Positions 17,449-25,248 of a stretch of 38,828 nt of DNA are shown here, piece by piece. Below the pieces are notes generated by a model. The model saw only the letters and a list, made by a program, of their open reading frames with translations, did not search any database and was not told the origin of the DNA. The stretch comes from Zetaproteobacteria bacterium. Its GTDB lineage: Bacteria > Bdellovibrionota_B > Oligoflexia > Oligoflexales > Bog-1112. The DNA is taken from NCBI GenBank assembly GCA_028817975.1, contig JAPPOJ010000262.1:1-38828 (forward strand). The letters are read 5' to 3'. Made by a program: the position numbers and the translations under genes. Each line of letters opens with the position of its first letter. Position 1 is the stretch's first letter.

Positions 17449-18636
17449 TTGAGTGGAAGTCCACAGACTGCAGTGTGGAAAAATATTGGCAAGTATACGA
17501 CTTTTGGCATGGCCTTATTTGCAATGTTTTTTGGCTCTGGAAATATTGTCTTTCCCATCTTCGTGGGCGTAAATGCTGGGAGTCAATTTTGGGCTGCTTA
17601 TGCGGGGCTTGTATTGACCGCAGTCTGCTTGCCCTTATTTGGTCTTGTCAGCTTATCTTTGTATGATGGCAAACTCAAAGCCTTCTTTGGTCGGGTAGGG
17701 GCTTTGCCTAGTTGGTTTCTGATTGCAGTGATTTTCTTATTAGCTGGCCCTATAGGGGTCATGCCAAGGTGCATTCTCATTTCCTTTGGCTCCTTGCAAC
17801 GAGTGTTTCCTGGCTTAGAGCTTTTTTGGTTTGCGTTGGGGAGCGTGGTGGTGATTTATGTCCTTTGTTTGCGTCCCTCGCGCGTTATTGAAGTTGTGGG
17901 GCGTGTTTTGACACCTGTCTTGCTCATGACCTTATTGATGATGGTTTTTTCTTCCTTTTGGGGGGAAGTGCAGCCGGTGCAGGTCATCCCTTCCAAGTCG
18001 TGGTTAGACGCAGTGGGGTTTGGTTTTGCACAAGGTTACAATACGATGGACCTTTTTGGAGCCTTTGTCTTTGCTGATATTGCGATGTCGGGAGCTAGGC
18101 AGATTTTTCCTACAGCTACTGCAAATATGCAGGTTTTAATTCGTACCTATATGCGTGCGAGTATACTTGGTTTGGGCTTATTGGCTCTTGTCTATCTTGG
18201 AGTAGGCATGGTCGGTGTTCGTTATGCACATTTGTTGACAGAAGAACGTTTGGATCAGCTGCTTAGTTTAACCGCTTTATATACTATGGGGCGTTATGGG
18301 GAAGTTTTGGTCTCTGTGTTGGTGGGCTTAGCTTGTCTAACTACCGTGATTTCTTTGACGGTGTCTTTCTCTCGCTTTGTCTGTGAAGAAGTTTTAGCTG
18401 CCAAGCTTGGTTACCCTTGGGTTCTTTTGGGGGCATTGTGTGTGACGTTTGTAGCATGCCAATTTGACTTTGCCCCGGTTCAGAGGTTTATTTCTCAAGT
18501 CCTTGAGCTACTTATGCCTGCTTTAATTGTGATTACGGTCTGTAATTTTTTGCATAAGCGCTTCCATTTTTCTATGGTAAAAACGCCTTTTTGGCTGACT
18601 TTATTCCTAACTTTGCTCTGCAAAGGTTATTTATAG
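17449..18636 (+). CDS. brnQ: Branched-chain amino acid:cation symporter BrnQ family
   Basis: Inner-membrane carrier of the LIVCS family, taking up leucine, isoleucine and valine with Na+ or H+. The product is 395 aa, starting at TTG 17449 after AGGAG; no better ATG exists before the first membrane span. About ten or more hydrophobic spans are visible. The family signature near the N-terminus is present (FAMFFGSGNIVFPIFVG), as is GFAQGYNTMDLFGAFVFADI, the second conserved LIVCS block. It is a little shorter than the common 430-450 aa. Its stop codon directly abuts that of the convergent small gene (TAG then CTA, 18634-18639). Substrate is inferred from family. Confidence 0.9.
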   Translation: MSGSPQTAVWKNIGKYTTFGMALFAMFFGSGNIVFPIFVGVNAGSQFWAAYAGLVLTAVCLPLFGLVSLSLYDGKLKAFFGRVGALPSWFLIAVIFLLAGPIGVMPRCILISFGSLQRVFPGLELFWFALGSVVVIYVLCLRPSRVIEVVGRVLTPVLLMTLLMMVFSSFWGEVQPVQVIPSKSWLDAVGFGFAQGYNTMDLFGAFVFADIAMSGARQIFPTATANMQVLIRTYMRASILGLGLLALVYLGVGMVGVRYAHLLTEERLDQLLSLTALYTMGRYGEVLVSVLVGLACLTTVISLTVSFSRFVCEEVLAAKLGYPWVLLGALCVTFVACQFDFAPVQRFISQVLELLMPALIVITVCNFLHKRFHFSMVKTPFWLTLFLTLLCKGYL

Positions 18637-18963
18637 CTATTTTGTCTTTTCTTTGTCCGGAGTACACTGGATCGACTCTAGTGTTTCTTTGGGGTATTCT
18701 GATTTATTTTGAGTGCATATTGTCTTAATGAGGCGGTGAGTTGCATTGCATGGATTGGTACCATGTTCTTTGTGTTTTCCTAGTTGGCACTGGGTTGGTC
18801 GATACTCCGTGTTACAAATCATCGACTCTGCCATTGTTTTGCAGATGGTTTGCCAAGACATTTGTGGTGGAGAACTGGGAGGTGAGCTGGGCATTTGGGC
18901 TGGTAGCGTGGAACGATAGTCCCAGAGGTAAATAAAGACAATTATTTTCATAAGCGACTTCAT
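18637..18963 (-). CDS. Small exported Cys-rich protein, unknown function
   Basis: I do not recognise this gene. The start ATG 18963 is preferred because AAGGAG (18970-18975) lies 6 nt upstream; an earlier in-frame start 9 codons away has no such site. The 108-aa product begins MKSLMKIIVFIYLW, a short basic-then-hydrophobic stretch that may act as a signal sequence. A Pro/Ser linker follows (MPSSPPSSPPQ). The rest is polar and contains six cysteines, an even number compatible with disulfides in the periplasm. It is downstream of the PP2C and GYF-like genes on the same strand, 43 nt after the latter, so possibly the end of that operon. Confidence 0.6.
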   Translation of the reverse strand: MKSLMKIIVFIYLWDYRSTLPAQMPSSPPSSPPQMSWQTICKTMAESMICNTEYRPTQCQLGKHKEHGTNPCNATHRLIKTICTQNKSEYPKETLESIQCTPDKEKTK

Positions 18964-19005
18964 GTTGTTCTCCTTGTCGAATAAGCCCACTGCTTGCCTT
19001 TCATT

Positions 19006-19380
19006 TTAACTTAGGAGCCCGTACAGCCAGGTGAAGACACCCATAAGTATGAGTAGGATCGAGATGAGCTTTCTTTTATTCCATAACTTAGAACGGATTG
19101 GTTGTTGCTGGAAGGATGGCTGTTGTGTGTCTTGGAGTCCGAAGATTTGTTGCAGCTCAGCACTATCGCTACATGGATAGTGGGTGTTTAAGTACTCTTC
19201 CAAAGTGCGCGGTGCGTGATTTTCGTAGAGTAAGAGATCATTTTGAGAGAGTGCGAGAGGCCCAATCAATTTTTCAATTTCTCTTTCATAAAAGGGACCA
19301 AGTAGGACTCCTCCGATTGTTTTGATGAGAACGCATGCTTTGTGTGGATGCTTGGGCTGTACTTTGTGAGGAGGGTTCAT
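19006..19380 (-). CDS. Tail-anchored protein with GYF-like domain
   Basis: The product is 124 aa. Residues about 16-60 resemble the GYF_2 type fold (VLIKTIGGVLLGPFYEREIE, with the diagnostic GPF followed by an E-rich helix). A variable linker follows, and the last 20 residues form a single membrane helix (LISILLILMGVFTWLYGLLS) preceded by basic residues, so the domain probably faces the cytoplasm. Its ATG overlaps the stop of the upstream phosphatase gene (ATGA), which implies translational coupling. GYF-type domains generally bind proline-rich peptides; the neighbouring small protein has a Pro-rich stretch, though an interaction is speculation. The GYF assignment is by pattern only. Confidence 0.7.
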   Translation of the reverse strand: MNPPHKVQPKHPHKACVLIKTIGGVLLGPFYEREIEKLIGPLALSQNDLLLYENHAPRTLEEYLNTHYPCSDSAELQQIFGLQDTQQPSFQQQPIRSKLWNKRKLISILLILMGVFTWLYGLLS

Positions 19381-20135
19381 GAGATGCTTTCAGAGGAAAA
19401 GTAACTTGCAAGGATGGTGACGTTGTCTCTGCCTCCGGCATGGATCGCCTTCTGAGCTAGTTGTCCTGGAAGGTCGCGGCGGTTTTCTCCATTTTGGAGA
19501 ATCGTTGTTTTGATTTCTTGGTAGGACAGTAAGTCGAAGAGTCCATCGGTTGCTGTAATATAAAGGTCTTTGGGGTCTTTTTTACGAATCAATACCTCGG
19601 GCTTAAGCACCATAGACAGGCCGAGGGCGCTTACAATGGCCTTGTCAGATGTTTGTGGATAGTCTTGTGGGATTTGACCTTGTGCGACCATATGGCCAAC
19701 ATTTTGGTCCTGGGTGACTTGCCATAGTCGCTCATTACGATATAAGTAAGTGCGTGAGTCACCGACATTCGCAATAAAGACATCTTCCACACCTATCCAA
19801 ATAAGGTTGAGGGTGGTCCCCATCCCTGATGTTTTGGGAAAGCTTTTGCTATATCTAAGGATATGTTGGTGGGCATCTTCGATGCCAGACAGAATGATGT
19901 GGGTACGTTTGGTCCGGTCGTTTGTTGGATCAAAAAAAGCTGACTTTAAACTCGCTACGGCGAGTGAAGATGCTATTTCCCCTGAGCTGTGTCCACCTAT
20001 ACCGTCGCAGACAATCCCAAGGCCCTGATGACTGTCGTAGTAGATGCTATCTTGGTTGTTGGCACGTACTTTGCCGACGTGGGTCACCCCATACATGCGT
20101 GTGCGTACTTTTGGTTGTGAGGTTTGCTGTTTCAT
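19377..20135 (-). CDS. PP2C-type serine/threonine protein phosphatase
   Basis: Metal-dependent phosphoprotein phosphatase, cytoplasmic, 252 aa. All core PPM/PP2C motifs are present: VRANNQDS, VCDGIGGHSSGE (metal-binding Asp and Gly), GMGTTL, NVGDSRTYLY, TATDGLFDLL and GGRDNVT. There is no membrane segment or extra domain. No Ser/Thr kinase is encoded in the window, so its substrate is unknown. It is followed by a coupled GYF-like membrane protein that could tether or target it. The ATG 20135 start has only a weak, close GGGA upstream; no better in-frame start precedes the RANNQD motif. Confidence 0.92.
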   Translation of the reverse strand: MKQQTSQPKVRTRMYGVTHVGKVRANNQDSIYYDSHQGLGIVCDGIGGHSSGEIASSLAVASLKSAFFDPTNDRTKRTHIILSGIEDAHQHILRYSKSFPKTSGMGTTLNLIWIGVEDVFIANVGDSRTYLYRNERLWQVTQDQNVGHMVAQGQIPQDYPQTSDKAIVSALGLSMVLKPEVLIRKKDPKDLYITATDGLFDLLSYQEIKTTILQNGENRRDLPGQLAQKAIHAGGRDNVTILASYFSSESIS

Positions 20136-20468
20136 ATTCCCATTCGTGCTTCAACCCGAGATTCCCTCGGAAGCTTTGCGGGTTGGGTACACGGACTTAT
20201 TTGCCTTGTCGGTCTCTATTTGCTTGGGATACAGATGGATATACATAGGTATGGGAATAAGTAGTTCCCCTCGTTTCATGAATCGGCGATAGGGAATAAA
20301 ATGCTGTTTTTTAGCTTATATCTATAGCCCTTGAGACTCTTCTTCGCCTCTTAAAATCGTTTTCTCTTCACCATTGTAGTCGTTCGTTCTCTGTGATAGT
20401 CTTTTTAAGATCATTTGGTTTACAATGCGTTTTGGTATGAAATGCATGCACAGTAAGAGGTAGCTCAG
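20136..20468. other. Divergent intergenic region PP2C / dppD
   Basis: A 333-bp gap with no convincing gene. It contains a GGGAA/TTCCC hairpin (20253-20269) and a direct repeat GGGAATAA (20253-20260 and 20292-20299). A TACAAT hexamer at 20421-20426 could be a -10 element for dppD, but it has no good -35 partner. Confidence 0.4.
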
Positions 20469-21440
20469 ATGCCCCAGCCTGTCCTAGAAGTGAAAAATTT
20501 GGTCACATCTTTTCGTGTAGGCGCTTCTTGGTTGAGGGCTGTGGAAAATGTTTCCTTTTCCATTGCGGAAGGAGAAATATTAGGACTTGTGGGTGAGTCT
20601 GGAAGTGGCAAGAGTGTCATGAGCCTGTCGGTCATGCGTCTGATCCGCACGCCACCGGGGCGGATTGAGCAAGGTGAGATTTTATTTAAGGGCACTAACC
20701 TTTTGACGCTACCGGAGTCCGAGTTACGCCGCATCCGGGGAAACCGGATCAGCATGATTTTTCAAGAGCCCATGTCAAGCTTGAATCCAGTGTTTTCGAT
20801 TGGGAGTCAAATCGCGGAAGTCTTTCGTATTCACAAAGGACTTTCACGTAAAGAAGCCCGCAATCAAGCCATTGAAATGTTGCAGTTGGTACAGATTCCT
20901 GCAGCTGAAAAGCGTGTGGATGATTATCCTCATCAGCTTTCTGGGGGAATGCGTCAGCGTGTCATGATAGCCATGGCACTTGCATGTCGGCCAGAACTAC
21001 TCATTGCAGATGAGCCTACAACAGCTTTGGATGTGACGATTCAGGCACAGATACTACGTCTTATCTTAGAACTCAGAGAAAAATTTGGTATGGCCGTGCT
21101 GTTGATCACCCATGATATGGGAGTTGTTGCAGAACTCTGTGACCGGGTCGAAGTGATGTATGGTGGCCATATTGCTGAGCGTGGCTCGGTACAAGATATC
21201 TTTGATCGCGCAAGTCATCCCTACACGCGTGGCTTGCTTGAGTCCATACCACGTTTACAGCATAAGTGTGAAGAGCTTCCCAGTATTCCTGGGTTTGTCC
21301 CTAGTTTGGATAAAATGCCGGTAGGGTGTCGTTTTCGCAATAGGTGTGGCTTAGCTCAGGAAAAGTGCGCTCAATTGCCCCCACCTATTGCTCTCGGGCT
21401 AGGGCACGAAGCAAATTGCTGGAATTTAAGTTCGCCTTAA
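20469..21440 (+). CDS. dppD: Dipeptide/oligopeptide ABC transporter ATPase (DppD/OppD type)
   Basis: ATP-binding subunit powering peptide import, 323 aa. It shows Walker A GESGSGKS (about 40-47), Q-loop MIFQEPMSSLNPVF, signature LSGGMRQR, Walker B LLIADEPTTALD and the switch His (LLITHDMG). The C-terminal oligopeptide-family extension has the Cys-rich tail (CRFRNRCGLAQEKC). GAGG lies 8 nt before ATG 20469. It is followed 18 nt later by the partner ATPase. The permeases and substrate-binding protein are not adjacent, so the substrate (dipeptide, oligopeptide or other) cannot be fixed. Confidence 0.92.
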   Translation: MPQPVLEVKNLVTSFRVGASWLRAVENVSFSIAEGEILGLVGESGSGKSVMSLSVMRLIRTPPGRIEQGEILFKGTNLLTLPESELRRIRGNRISMIFQEPMSSLNPVFSIGSQIAEVFRIHKGLSRKEARNQAIEMLQLVQIPAAEKRVDDYPHQLSGGMRQRVMIAMALACRPELLIADEPTTALDVTIQAQILRLILELREKFGMAVLLITHDMGVVAELCDRVEVMYGGHIAERGSVQDIFDRASHPYTRGLLESIPRLQHKCEELPSIPGFVPSLDKMPVGCRFRNRCGLAQEKCAQLPPPIALGLGHEANCWNLSSP

Positions 21441-21458
21441 GCGAAAAGAAGGTCACCT

Positions 21459-22445
21459 ATGGAATCTGCACCTTTGGTTGAAGTGAATGCGGTCTCTAAA
21501 TACTTCCCGACCAAGAAAAACTTGTTTGGAAAAGTGATCGAACGTGTAAATGCTGTCCAGTCGGTGGATTTGCGTATTCATCCGGGAGAGACGGTTGGCT
21601 TAGTTGGGGAGTCTGGCTGTGGAAAATCGACCCTAGGTCGTACAGTGATTCGCTTGTATCAGCCTGATGGAGGGCGTATTCGTTTTCAAGGGCAGGATGT
21701 CACTCATATGAAGCATGCGCATTTGCGTGCTCTAAGGCGGCAGATGCAGATTGTGTTTCAAGATCCTTTTTCTTCGCTCAATCCACGTATGAGTATCGAG
21801 TCCATATTACTTGAGCCCTTTGTGATTCATGGTGTTGGAACCCATGTAGAACGTAAAAAGCGTGTGTGTGAGTTGTTGGAGCTGGTTGGTTTAGATTCTG
21901 ATTGTCGTGGTAAGTACCCGCACGAGTTTTCTGGAGGTCAGCGTCAGCGTATTGGAATTGCGCGTGCGATAGCACTGAACCCTTCGTTTGTGGTTGCCGA
22001 TGAGCCTGTTTCGGCTTTGGATGTTTCCATCCAGTCTCAAATACTGAACTTGTTGATCCAGTTGAAAAAAGAAATGGGCTTGGCTTACCTCTTTATTGCT
22101 CACGATTTGGCAGTTGTCTACCATATTTCGGACCGCATAGGTGTGATGTACCTTGGTAAAATTGTGGAGCTTGCAGATGCTGAGGATCTGTATACTCGGC
22201 GACTGCATCCTTACACGCAGGCTTTGATCGCAGCGATTCCTGTTGCCGAGTATCGTGAAGCTCGGCGTGACCGTAAAATCCCGACCCTCTCTGGGGATAT
22301 CCCTAATCCCATTTTTCCTCCTTCGGGGTGTTCCTTTCACACCCGTTGTCCGCATGCTCAAGAAAAGTGTCGTACGGTGGTACCTGAGTATCGAAATGTG
22401 GGTTCCGAGAAAAAGCCACATATGGTAGCTTGTCACTATGTTTAA
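21459..22445 (+). CDS. dppF: Dipeptide/oligopeptide ABC transporter ATPase (DppF/OppF type)
   Basis: Second ATPase of the peptide importer, 328 aa, forming a heterodimer with the preceding gene product. Motifs are Walker A GESGCGKS, QIVFQDPFSSLNPRMS, signature FSGGQRQRIGIARA, Walker B VVADEPVSALD and FIAHDLAVV. The N-terminus includes the OppF-style insertion KYFPTKKNLFGKVIERVNA, and the C-terminus ends with the Cys-containing tail (GCSFHTRCPHAQEKC). It is 18 nt after dppD and 23 nt before murG, so the three could be cotranscribed. Confidence 0.92.
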   Translation: MESAPLVEVNAVSKYFPTKKNLFGKVIERVNAVQSVDLRIHPGETVGLVGESGCGKSTLGRTVIRLYQPDGGRIRFQGQDVTHMKHAHLRALRRQMQIVFQDPFSSLNPRMSIESILLEPFVIHGVGTHVERKKRVCELLELVGLDSDCRGKYPHEFSGGQRQRIGIARAIALNPSFVVADEPVSALDVSIQSQILNLLIQLKKEMGLAYLFIAHDLAVVYHISDRIGVMYLGKIVELADAEDLYTRRLHPYTQALIAAIPVAEYREARRDRKIPTLSGDIPNPIFPPSGCSFHTRCPHAQEKCRTVVPEYRNVGSEKKPHMVACHYV

Positions 22446-22468
22446 GATACATGTGATAGGAACTTTGA

Positions 22469-23557
22469 ATGACAAAAAAACCCCTTGCTAAGGTCGTACT
22501 CACAGGTGGAGGGACCGCTGGCCATGTGATGCCTCATATAGCGCTCTTAGAAGAGATGCGTGCGCGAGATTGGGATCTCCACTACATTGGCTCACGGAGT
22601 GGTATTGAACGTCAACTGATGCACGACGTGGGAGTGAAGTACACCCCGATTCAAACGGGTAAGTTGCGCAGATACTGGTCTTTTGAGAACTTGTTGGATC
22701 TTTTTCGTGTCGTAGTAGGCGTTTGTCAGTCTTTGCTCACACTGATGTTTTTACGCCCTGATGTGGTGTTTTCCAAGGGGGGCTTTGTGAGTGTACCTGT
22801 TGCCTTGGGGGCTAGGTTATTGAGGATTCCTGTGGTCACCCATGAGTCAGATCGCTCTCCTGGTTTAGCAAACCGCATTATTCTTAAGTTTGCGCATTCC
22901 ATCGCTTACACTTTTCCCGATACACAGAGGTTTTTACCCCCAGGTCGGGGTGTTCGTTGTGCGTCTCCAGTGCGCCAGCAGCTATTGAATGGAGATATGC
23001 GCCGCGGCTTAGAGTTTTGTGGCTTTGATCCAGAGTCTTCTGTGCCTGTGGTTTTAGTCATGGGAGGGAGCCTGGGTGCTCAAAGGCTGAATGAGCTGAT
23101 TGCGACGAGCTATGCGCATCTCTGTGAGCAAGTGCGAGTGGTGCATATCACGGGTAAGCATAAGCCTTTGCTGCCGCAGGTTGATCCCCAACGGTATGTG
23201 GCGTTTGAATACGTGGACCGGCAGTTGGCAGACTTATATGCCTGTGCTTCTTTTGTGATTGCAAGGGCGGGGGCAAATAGTCTCTTTGAGTATCGTGCTT
23301 TACGCCTGCCCATGATACTTGTACCTCTAGAAATAGGTAGCCGTGGAGATCAGCTGGAGAATGCGAGTTACTTTGAATCTTTGGGAGTGGCGAAGGTTTT
23401 TAGAGAGACGGCGTTAGACCCTACGGTGTTTACAGAGACACTGGGTAGACTCATACAGCAAGATTTTGCCGCGATGCGGCAAGCATATTCGCAGCTGGAG
23501 CAACAAGAACTCCCAAGTGTTCTGAGCCTGGTGGCGCAAGCGATACAAGACCGTTAG
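22469..23557 (+). CDS. murG: UDP-GlcNAc:lipid I N-acetylglucosaminyltransferase MurG (Firmicutes-like variant)
   Basis: Adds GlcNAc to lipid I to make lipid II on the cytoplasmic face of the inner membrane. The 362-aa GT-B enzyme shows the N-terminal loop TGGGTAGHVMPHIALLEEM, FSKGGFVSVPVALGARLL, THESDRSPGLANR, the second-domain VLVMGGSLGAQRLNE and the donor-site region SRGDQLENASYFE. AGGA lies 7 nt before ATG 22469. Segments such as GKLRRYWSFENLLDLF read more like Firmicutes MurG than proteobacterial MurG. The gene is also outside any division/cell-wall cluster. Its stop overlaps that of the convergent aldehyde dehydrogenase gene by 4 bp (TTAG). It could be the sole MurG or a second, acquired copy. 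Confidence 0.9.
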   Translation: MTKKPLAKVVLTGGGTAGHVMPHIALLEEMRARDWDLHYIGSRSGIERQLMHDVGVKYTPIQTGKLRRYWSFENLLDLFRVVVGVCQSLLTLMFLRPDVVFSKGGFVSVPVALGARLLRIPVVTHESDRSPGLANRIILKFAHSIAYTFPDTQRFLPPGRGVRCASPVRQQLLNGDMRRGLEFCGFDPESSVPVVLVMGGSLGAQRLNELIATSYAHLCEQVRVVHITGKHKPLLPQVDPQRYVAFEYVDRQLADLYACASFVIARAGANSLFEYRALRLPMILVPLEIGSRGDQLENASYFESLGVAKVFRETALDPTVFTETLGRLIQQDFAAMRQAYSQLEQQELPSVLSLVAQAIQDR

Positions 23558-25083
23558 GTGTGTGGTGTTTGGTGTGGATGAATGAGAGCCTGTGGATAAG
23601 AAAGATAAAATGTGAGCATAGAGCCTAAGAATCGGTGGTGTCCGAAAGGGCTTCTGCCTGCAAGTGGGAAGCTGATGTCTTGCCCATGCATTGGCTGATT
23701 AATGGTTACATTGGGTGCAAGAATACGGTATCTGCGATCTTCGAGGATATTTGTGTCTCCATAAAAGGAAACAACGTGGGTAGAAGCTGCGGTGTTGATA
23801 AGTTCAATCGCTTCGTTTAACACGTCATAGACATATATTGCGAGATCCGGAGCCATCAGAATGGTTTTTTGATAGGCGCTGGAGGCGTTCAACTCTCCCA
23901 TTAAATGGATTCCTGGAAGCACAAAAAAGCCCTCCGGATGACCTTCTAGAGCTGTGAGTTTTCCGCGCTGGATAGACCTTTCTGCTTCCCTTCCTGCCAT
24001 GGTTTGAAATCGTAGAAACCTTTCTACGGATTTAGCGCTATACAGTGGACCCATGATCAAGCGGTTCTCGGTAGATTCATCGGTATCTGTGCGAATAATT
24101 TCCAGACGGTTGTGCTCCTGCTGTAGCATTTCTATAAAAGGTTCTAATTGAGAACGAAAGACAAATGCTCGATTGGTGGACGTGCACAGTTGGCCTGAGT
24201 AGCGTATGCAGCCGGCAAAGACTCCTTTTGCGGCGCTTTGCGTATCGGCAGAAGAGTGCACTAGTGCGGTATTTTTGCCGCCGGATTGTAAAATAAGTTG
24301 ACGACCGACGTAACCTTTGGAGTTTGTTTTAAGCTCCGCACAATGCTCTGCGGAACCGGTATAAATAATGGCACGAATGCGGGAGTCGGCAAGGCTTTTT
24401 AAAAACCCCGTAAACGGTGCATAGACAACGTTGATCCCCCCGCTTGGATAATCCATTTTCTGGAGGCACTGAGCAAAGATATGAGTGGTCAGGCATGCCT
24501 GTGTGGAAGAGCAAATGATGAGTGGACAGCGCGCTAAGATGCTCGCAACGACTGTATGCATCATCTGTGCGAGAGGTGTTGAAAAAGAGGTGTAGGAGAT
24601 GGCCGTACCTACTGGAAGCAGTTTGAGATCAAATGGACTTGTGCTATGGATCTGTTTCGTAAAGAGCAAGGATTCTAGGATAGACTCAGCATTTTTTGCC
24701 GTCCACTCGCAATATTGTACAGCAGCCTGGACTTCGTCGCAGGCTTCTGAGTGTGTTTTGCCTATTTCGACCTGGAGGCTTTTTATCAAATCACCTTGGT
24801 GTGCTTGCACAGCTTGGCAGAGGGCGTTTAAGCACTCGACTCCTTTCATGAGGCTGTATTCATCGCGGAGTGTCGATTCGATGTGCTCAGCACAGTCGAT
24901 AGCTTGAATAAGGGCATGTTCAGAAAAAGCAAAGTAGGCCAGTTTCTTTCCTGTATTTGGGTTAAAGGAAATGTAGGGCGTCGTTTTGGAGGGGAGTGTG
25001 GTGAGCTTACCTCCAATCCAGTGATGCTGAATTTCAAATAAATGATCCCCAGAGATTAACGAACCCCAATCCAGGTCTGTCAT
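23554..25083 (-). CDS. Divergent aldehyde dehydrogenase superfamily protein
   Basis: The 509-aa product aligns by eye along the whole NAD(P)-aldehyde dehydrogenase fold, with a flavour of AstD (succinylglutamate semialdehyde dehydrogenase). The catalytic Cys region is kept (YSGQLCTSTNR), as is the YTGSA nucleotide loop. Other active-site positions differ. The general-base Glu motif (LELGGK) reads ILQSGGKN, so Glu is Gln (codon 24286-24288). The oxyanion Asn motif (PWNFP/PYNFP) reads TSFSTP. The KPSE cofactor-binding motif reads CSST. Normal dehydrogenase activity is therefore doubtful. AAGGA lies about 6 nt before ATG 25083. A link to the proline dehydrogenase at 35672-36898 (as P5C dehydrogenase) is possible but not supported by position. 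Confidence 0.8.
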   Translation of the reverse strand: MTDLDWGSLISGDHLFEIQHHWIGGKLTTLPSKTTPYISFNPNTGKKLAYFAFSEHALIQAIDCAEHIESTLRDEYSLMKGVECLNALCQAVQAHQGDLIKSLQVEIGKTHSEACDEVQAAVQYCEWTAKNAESILESLLFTKQIHSTSPFDLKLLPVGTAISYTSFSTPLAQMMHTVVASILARCPLIICSSTQACLTTHIFAQCLQKMDYPSGGINVVYAPFTGFLKSLADSRIRAIIYTGSAEHCAELKTNSKGYVGRQLILQSGGKNTALVHSSADTQSAAKGVFAGCIRYSGQLCTSTNRAFVFRSQLEPFIEMLQQEHNRLEIIRTDTDESTENRLIMGPLYSAKSVERFLRFQTMAGREAERSIQRGKLTALEGHPEGFFVLPGIHLMGELNASSAYQKTILMAPDLAIYVYDVLNEAIELINTAASTHVVSFYGDTNILEDRRYRILAPNVTINQPMHGQDISFPLAGRSPFGHHRFLGSMLTFYLSYPQALIHPHQTPHT

Positions 25084-25248
25084 ATTTGATCCTTAAAGAT
25101 GTGCGTAGCGTGTGATCATCGGGCCATGTGTTTAAGTATAGATTGCCTTGACAGCAGGTCGAATGTAAAGGTCATCTTTGTGTGACCTCGTTTTTTAGGG
25201 GGAAAGTGCCGAGGTCGTAATTTTCCTGCTGAGGAAAGACACCCCTGT

